DNA from: Tachypleus tridentatus
Taxonomy: Eukaryota; Arthropoda; Merostomata; Xiphosura; Limulidae
Assembly (NCBI RefSeq): GCF_004210375.1
Contig: NC_134830.1
Coordinates: 63,645,326-63,709,325 of the forward strand
Length of the DNA stretch: 64,000 nucleotides
Direction: 5' to 3'
Below, piece after piece: positions 52,601 to 61,600 of the stretch (its first letter is position 1; each line of letters starts with the position of its first letter). A program made the translations under genes and the position numbers. Below the pieces are notes generated by a model that was not told the DNA's origin, made no database searches, and saw only the letters and a list, made by a program, of their open reading frames with translations.

Positions 52601-55600
52601 TGCATATTCAGTGCTGTGAGATAGGTGCCCTGTAACCACATATTCAGACTGTGTTGAGATGTTGCATTATCTGCTTCCCTACAGATAATTGGTATTTTCA
52701 GTCTGTTTTAACAAAGGCCTTTTCATAATAATTACGAAGCATAGATTTGAGCAAATTTTCAACTTAAATTTCACTTGCATTGATAGGGTGTGAATGCATT
52801 TCAGCATCTAAAGAAAAAAAGTGTCAAAATTTAGGAGCTATTTACATCTACGTTAGTAATTTAATTAAACCAAACAAGCAATCAAAGGAAGAAGTATTAT
52901 AAGAGAAAAAGTGGAATTGGACTCAAGTAACTCACAAAATTTGGAGAAATTAGGAGTGACCAACTGATTAAATTACTCTTGGCTTTTATGGTTATGTTTG
53001 TGTTATCTGTGTATGTTTTTTAACTTTCACAGCCACAGTGTTATACTAATAATCACATGATATCAACAGCCACGTTTTGTTAGTATTGCCTGAACTAACT
53101 GCCTTTGGTCCTGTCTGAACCTAAACATGCACACTGATTGGTTGAATTGAGAAAAAGAAGAAAAACAGATTGTTGCAAAATTTGGAACTTGTTGTGTAAC
53201 TACAGTGCTTAATATCTGAGAAAAACAAAAAAACAAAGAAATTCTGAATTTGCCATTAAAATCCAAGAAGCAACGTTCAATTTAAGACTGTAAAAATAGT
53301 TCTGGACTTTTAAGAGTCCAGAACTATTCTAGATTTAATTTCTGTTAAGTACAATCTTAAGCATGAAAAAATACTAAGTGCCACAAATATTTTGTAAGTA
53401 AGGTGATCTGATGCCAAGGATTTGCTAAGGTTTGTTATAACCAAAATTATTATTCTACTTTGATATAAAAATTCTAAAAATTAACAATAGAAATTTAACA
53501 TCAATATTGTGGTAGCTCTTTTATATGTATTTGTTTTAAAAGAATTGATTCCAATTAAAAGTTTATTTAAAATGTTTTCCTGCTCTGTTTTGTTTTGCAA
53601 ATTAAGTTTTATTTTCTAAAATTCAAATTATTCATTTAGTTTCCTTTGTGTTATCTTAATTTTTATTTTTTACCAACACTGAAGCTTATTGCATTTTTTG
53701 AAGTTCATGTGAAAATAATGTGCTCTCAGGAGTTAAGGCTATTGAGTAGTTAATATTTTATCATAGCTTCCATATAAAAAAACAGTGAGGATATCTTACT
53801 AATTTATTCAGTTTATGCTTAATTAACTTATTATTATGGCATAGCTTTGACTTATCAACCTGACATATAAATACTGTTTAGCTTTGGGAGTTTTTATGAT
53901 CTTCTAGATATTAATCCTTAACTAATAAACATGCTCAAACCAGTTCTCTGAGCTAGCTTGGGTGTACTGTAATACATCAGTAATATTGCAGTCATCTTTA
54001 CTGAAACAGAATACATACATTTGAATGTTACCAGTTCACATGCAAGTGATAAGTAATCCACAATGTCTTTTAGGTATGAGAATGCAAAATGGTATGCATT
54101 AGCTCCTAGGTTATGTTTTGTAACTTGCAATATAATCTGTGTATGAGTTGTTACTGTAAACAAATGCTTTTATTTGCTTGTATTATATCCACATCCAAAA
54201 GAAAAATTTATTCAACTCAAGATTACACAAAATAATATGTAGAGTTATTACATAAAGTTTTTTTTATTAATTTTAGAAGTATTTTGTAACTGTATCATTT
54301 AGCAGTTGCAATAGTCTGAAGCTTATACATGATCATGTCAACAGTATGATACTAGAACAGATTATGGCATTAAATTAATGCATTATAGGATTTCAGTGGT
54401 TACTTGTAGGCCTAAGTGTGTCATAATTAGGCTAAATATTAAGTTGGGATATCAACTATGTCTGTGCCACTTAAGGCAAATCTTTACATATAATTTGTAA
54501 CTTTTATTTTACTGATCTTTGGAATGGTATCAGTATGGGAATAACGTATACTAAGTTCTTGGTTTAAAGGCTGTAGGATAAAAGTATTTTAAATTTTGTA
54601 AATAACTTTTAAATATTTTTAACAGTACAAGGCACAACATTATGATTATTTTTAGTATGGTCATCATATCCAAGAGTAAAAACGTTTTATAAACAAAGAC
54701 TGTACTCATACTCTCTGATAGCCCAGTGATAGAATACTAGCCTTGTTAGCCAGAGGCCTTGGATTCAAGTTCTAATGCTGGAGTTGTATTTTGCTTAAAA
54801 TATAATATTAAATGTTTTTTTTGTCTAGAAAGATGACCTGATAATTCAAAAATTACAGAGGAAGCTTTGATCTATATCCTCAATAGCTTAAAGTGTGTTC
54901 TTAGATTCCAGTATTAATATACATTAATATGAGCTGTTATGGTACTGTTAAGTAATATGTATCTCGGGACGGCTGGAATGGGTATGAACCTGAAGATGAC
55001 CTAAGAAGGTCAAAACATTGTTCTCTGCTTCATCAATAAAAGTGTTAATACCCATACCAGTCATCCTGAGATGCACTTTTACTTCAAATGGGTTTCTTGT
55101 TGTCACAAACTGATGAGCAATGTGTTTCTACAGATCATGCATTTTATAGAAGTGTAATAATTTCATATACCATATTGGATGTCATTGTTTTGGGACTATT
55201 GTAGCAATAAAGCTGAATAAATATGCCAGACTGGATTATGAACTTAAGTTGAGAGAATGTCATATGGATAATTCTCTATTGTTTGATCCATATATCATTA
55301 CACAACATTAAATGCCACAGTAATGTGCATGAATTATCTAGTTTTGAACAAATAGTTTGCAGTAAGTTGAGTGTACATCAATTAAATTTTATTGTGAAAA
55401 TAAATAACAAAGCATAAAATGTGACATGTATATACCTCACTAGAATGGGGTTTTAATTGGAAATACATGCAAAATTAAAATTGTTATTCACTGTTATGAC
55501 ACAAGTTATTGTAATTAATGTTTTAATTAAATTGTTTTTGATAAACTTGTGTGTTATACAATTATAGTTTAATTACAGTACTTAGAGGGTGTATTTTTTC

Positions 55601-58600
55601 TATAACTGTCAGTCTTCTCCAGGCAGTGTGTGAGATTGAAGAATTTTTATTTTTAATTATTTGAATCTTATATTTTTAACATGATTCAATCTGTTTTTCT
55701 CATTTTCTTAATGGTTAGAAGCATATGTGATGACCTAAATTTAATTTCTAATTAGGTTTTCTTTTATTATTATTATTACTAGATATTGATTACTGAATAA
55801 ACTGTATCCTACATTTACTCTACTGTCATCTTCAGGGAAGCCCTGTGATGAATTGTGTTTTTTTGTGGTAGTGGTTAGAAGTCAGTCCTAGGTTTTCTTG
55901 AGAGAATGGCTGATGTGCTTTCACCTCCTCCAAGGTTTCCCACAGTAAGATTGAAACAACTACGAGGTCTGTTAAAAAAATACGAGGACTGTTTGAATTG
56001 CGTGGCTCCAGTTGGTTCCATGGGAATCCGCTTGGTGTCGCTAGGTTCACACAGATCAGCTGATTATGACGCCATTTCCTGATTGCAGATATCTTCATTT
56101 GTGTATTAGCTACGCGGTTTTAAGTGAAGTGCGATTTTTTTGTTTGGCGGATTTCAGAATGAATGACATGAAGGGACAACGACTTGCTGTGAAATTTTGT
56201 GTTAAACTTGGAAAATCTGCAACTGAAACTTTTGCTATGCTATGCTATTCAGAAAAGAAACAGGTAAGTTAGTGAATATGAAAAAAGTGAAGTTAGACTA
56301 TGTTACTGTCAGTTTAGCATAAGACAATTTCTTAAGTGAAAGTTTCACAGTTGGCATTGCAACAACATAGATAAAAAAGAATAATTTGTCTTGCCAATTG
56401 GGTTCTAAAGTAACTGAACCTAACAGTGTGGACTTTGACAAAAAAGGGAATTATTTAAAGCTCTAGATTACTATGGTAACAAATAGTGTTACCAACAGCT
56501 TACGGTGATGTTGCTATGAAGCGTACGGCATGTTTCAAGTGGCATGAACGTTTTAAGTATGGTTGACAGTCCATTGAAGATGATGAGTGTCCTGGGATGT
56601 CCTTCCACGTCAACTGACGACCCACACGTCGACAAAATCAACACCCTTGTGCGGACAAATCGACGTCTGACTGTCAGGGAGCTTGCTGAAGAGTGTGGGA
56701 TATCAGTTGGATCTTGTTACAAGATTTTGACTGAAAAATTGAAGATGCACCGCGTTGCTGCGAAATTTGTGCCTCAGAACTCGTGAGTTTTTGGCCAAAC
56801 ACTCGATCACTGTTCTTCCTCACCCCCCCTACTCACCTGACCTTGATCCTTGCAATTTTTTCTTGTTCCCCAAACTCAAAAGACCCTTGAAAGGAAGAAG
56901 ATTTGAGACGATTCCCCGAGATTAAGGCAAATGCGATGAAGGAGCTGGAGGACATTACAAAAGAAGCGTACCAGGACTGTTTCAACAAGTGAAAACACCG
57001 TTGGGATAAGTGTGTGCATTGGGGAGGAGAGTACTTTGAAGGGGTCCCAGACCTGTAACTTCTAAATAAAGTACATTTTGTTTTATGACGTCAGTCCACG
57101 TTTTTTGAACAACCCTTGTATTTGAATAGCAGAGATGAAGACCTTACAGTGAAATGGAATGATATGAAGATGATGGGTTAAAAACCAAATTCAAGAAGAG
57201 AGAAAAGGAAGGTAAAAGAAGTTTGTTACATCCATGCAAATAATAAACTGTGGATCATCCTAGCACAGAAGTCGGCAAAACATGGATGTCTTTCTTGAAA
57301 ATATTCATAAAGATAGTTCCTAGATGAATAAGTATCACCCATCTCTCTCAGCATTACTCAGGTTCTAATCCTTCCACTGCTACCACAGAACACATTCTTT
57401 CAAGGACTTTTCTGAACATGAGAGTAGAACACCAGATGTAAAGTAAGATATAGAAGTTTGTAATTAATACTTAGTAATAATAATTAGTGGCAATTTATTA
57501 ATTAGGCTTAGGTGATCATTGAGTCTTCTGACCATGACCATGACTGATATCAGCATCACAAATTTACTGTGTCTATGTTTGGTTAATTATGATAAGGTTG
57601 ATGTTTTTTCATTAACATAAACTTAACTTTTTTATATGTATATCTTAGACTACTCATATATCTGCACTGCCAAGAGAAGTCTTCATGTACATATTGAGAT
57701 GGTTGGTGTCAAGTGACTTTGATTTTCATTCATTAGAACAGGTCTCTATGGTAAGTTACTTTGACTTGTTGGAACAGATTTGATGTTTTGTGCATATTTT
57801 TGTAGTTTTATTTAGTTTCATATTTCTGTTGACTATTTTTCATCAGAAGTTATTTTTCAGTTCAAAGTTTTATTGATACAAGATGAAACAACAGTGTTTG
57901 GGCAAAATGACTCAGACCATCCTCTTAGAATTCTGAATTCCTTTTCACAGAGAGTTTTAATTTTAGTCTGGCAGGTATGTGCAACATATAGTAAAAAAAT
58001 TATGGGTTTATATGAAGAAGCATGACATTTGGCACAGTTGTAGAACTTGGCCCAGAGAATATGTTTTAGAAATGGAACTGTTGTGAAAATGTCCTTTGTT
58101 AACTTCGGCAGCCACAAATGAGATTTTCTGAAGGGTGGTCTTAAGAGCTACAACATTGTTCAGTATGTGGAGAATACCAGTCTCTCATGCTGTTTTGACG
58201 TATTAGGCTGTCCATACATCTGTATCACACATGCTTCAGTAAATTGTGTTATTTTTAGTTGTGTAATAGTAATAGTTTGGAAAAGTCGTTGCAATGATTA
58301 AAGATAAGAATATATTTGTAATGTATAATAACTTAGTTATTAGATTTGAAAAAAAAGTTGGGCTAATAGAATTTCACTTACAACTTACACATCAGAAACA
58401 ATAAAACAAAAATCAAAAACCTAGAAGTAAGTAGAAGTTAAAGACATTGATTTTTATCACTATATATATTAGACAATTCTAATAAATTGTTTCTGTTCTA
58501 AAGGTATTTTTAACTTGTAAAAACTTTTCAGTAACATCTTGAATATATTGAAGTCTGTTTGTAGCCTTTGTTTTAATTTCTAGACTTAAGTATATTTTTC

Positions 58601-61600
58601 ACTGATGGCAGTATTAGAACTTCCTTTATAATGTAAAACTAGCCAAATTTGCTGAAATTGTATAAATTTAAAAATAATTAATTAGTTGCACTCTTATATT
58701 TCTTTTGTTTATTTTTTGGAACGTAGGTTTTGTGAAACAAATCAGAAATAATAATTTTTTATATAATATTTTTTGCATAATGAAATAATTATAAGTTAAT
58801 AATGTATAGTCTTAAAAGAAATTATTTAAACTATAGTATAAAAATTACATTAATCAGTTAGTTTTTGTTATTTAATAGATAAAAGTACCAATTGTTTGAA
58901 AAGGAGCTTTTTTTGCTTCTTTAACATTTATATCCAACTGCTTTTGAAACATATTGGTAGTGTAAAGAAGAAATAAAACTTTTTTCTAACAATACACTAT
59001 CAAAAGAGGGCATAAACAGAGATTTAGGAATTAAACTTTTTTTTTATATTGCTTATTTATCTTTGGATTTAATATTCTAGTTGGCATAAGTACATGTAAA
59101 ACAGTTATTTTGGGGTCAAGCCTCAGTTTAATATTATAGACTACTTTTTTTAAAGATTTAATATTTCCATATCTTTTGTTCATAGAAACTGTCTAAAGAC
59201 ACTACATAACTGTTGAACACTTTGAAGTATGATCAGTTGTTATTTTCTGTTGTTATTTTTAAACAGGAATAACAAAGTACAAGTTTGTTGGTTAATAATA
59301 ATTTCAAATGATTTGCCCAAAAATATTACAACATGGAAAATCTTTAAGAACTAAGTATAAGTAAGTTAATGTTCATGAGCTCTGGTCATTAGAGATTTAC
59401 TGGAGCTAAGTCAACATTAAAAAGGTCTACTGTAGAAAAGAAATGTCAACCAGTTATACTTCACAAGATATATTTTGCATAGTCATTGATGGTTTGGCAA
59501 TCCTATTTGTAATACAGTGAACAGCAAGTGGTATGAAGAACTTTTCTAACAATTTTAAAATCTACTTTAAATACTGGCTGTAGAAATGTTCATCTTGTAC
59601 ATGATAGATATAAAGACTTCAGTAGAAAGAATGTGAAGAGATCTAGCAAGAAACGGTTGATATTTTTTGTGATGAACTCACTCAAGATGAGAACTTTCAT
59701 TAGAGTTTCATGCATAACCACAATGTATTATCATAAGTAGTGGCAGCACCCCAATTCAAAGGAATAGATGTTATTTCCACCTCTTCCAAAGCAGATAACA
59801 ACATACCTGTACAAAAAATAGTAATGCCAGGAAAAGAAGAACCTGTGGAATAATGATGTTATCAGATGATGTATACACATTTTCCCCTCTGTTTATATCT
59901 TTCTTATTCATGGAATTGTAAGTCCAGCAGAGAGCTGGAACAAAGTGTGGCACTATGATAATGCTGAAGTTCAGTGCTTTGGCAGCAAAAATCAGAAGCT
60001 TATGTTGAAAATGTAAAGATGACCAACCTTGGAAACATGCTCTGGGAGGATTTGGGTGGTGCAGTAGCCTGACAAAATAACTTTAAAATTACCTGAAGAA
60101 GAGAGATGACTGAAACGTTTGGCACTGCGTAATTCATGACATTTTAATAAACCTTCTGTAACTTTTTATATGTTGGTGGTTTTTAATGGCAGTTGTGTAA
60201 CTTGTGTATGATAACAGGGTAGTTAATTTATATATATTTAATCTAAATCAAACATATTTTTTGAGGTATTTGTAAAAATAGAACTTGCATAATAGTTTGT
60301 CACAAACTATAACTACAGATTAGTAATCTGACCACAGGGAATGATTAGTAAAAGCTATGTTATAAGTTGATATTTCAGTTCCTATAATTGTCATATACAC
60401 ATAGGAACAGCAAATATCTAGGTTAATAAATGTTATTAATAAAAAGAAAACATATTTTTCTGTATGCTGCTTAAAACAAATTTTCTTTCAAAAATATATT
60501 TTTGGTAGGAAGGGATTTTTTTTTGGAACATTATTTGTAGACATTTATAATAGTGTATGCTACTTGTTTTTCTTCCTTTGAGGTTTCTCGGGGATTTTAC
60601 TTATGTGCTCGAGACCCTGAAATATGGCGTTTGGCATGCTTAAGGTGAGTATTATAATTCAAAAAGTTTTGGTGAGAATTTGTGTGGAAGTTTCTCAAAA
60701 AATAAACTTACTTTATTTTACTAGTAAAACTTGTATGAATTCTGTATTGTTATTTTTCAAACATTTATTTATGTCTGACAAGAAGCTAATGTATAGTTAT
60801 GTATAATAATTTCTAGGGTATGGGATGTTAACTGTGGTCATCCCAACAAATATGGAACCTGGAGAGACATGTACCTGCAGAGACCCAGGCTCAGGTTTAA
60901 TGGTTAGTGTATTTGATATTTAATTTTTTTGTTAAAGTTCTGAATAATCAGTGAATATTTTAATTCTTTCTTGGTACTTTATTTCAATAACTGGTGTCTT
61001 AATTTTAGTTAAGTTGTCAACTGTGTAAGTATATCACTGCTGTATTGTTTATAGTATTTCTGACAAATGATTTGACTTCTGTTAAAATTTAAATGAGTTA
61101 AGTTAATCTATTCATAATAGTTTAATTTTTATGTGATAGGTAAAGAATTGTTTGTGCATAAATCTGTACTCAGATTGGTAGACAAAAATATTTAAATATA
61201 TTATCACATGAAGAATAACTCTTTTTGTAGTGCCTTCTGGTGTTCCGTGGAAGTACGTAATTTAAACTTTATTGTCATTAACTAGGTGCATACATCAGTA
61301 GGACAACTTATGTGAGGTATGGGGAAGCAATGTTTCAGGATGCCAGCTACAGGCCGTGCTATCTAGTGGAATACTACCGTTATTTACGATTTTTCCCTGA
61401 TGGTAAGTTCAATGAATATAAGTGGAAAAAGTTATTTTCATTACTTAAATTCTGGGAAGAAATAAAATAAAATCTGAGAATCAAACATATACAGATTTTA
61501 AATAATTTTTAAACATTGCTAAATAAAGAATGTGTAAGAAATGATCTTAACATCAGAAAATAGTTTGTGTATGGCAGAAATCCTGTGTTTAAGCAAATGG

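Noticed and set aside
52481..52646. CRISPR-like array
   Set aside because: The 42-bp units are contiguous with no unique spacers, and the genome is eukaryotic; an ordinary minisatellite.
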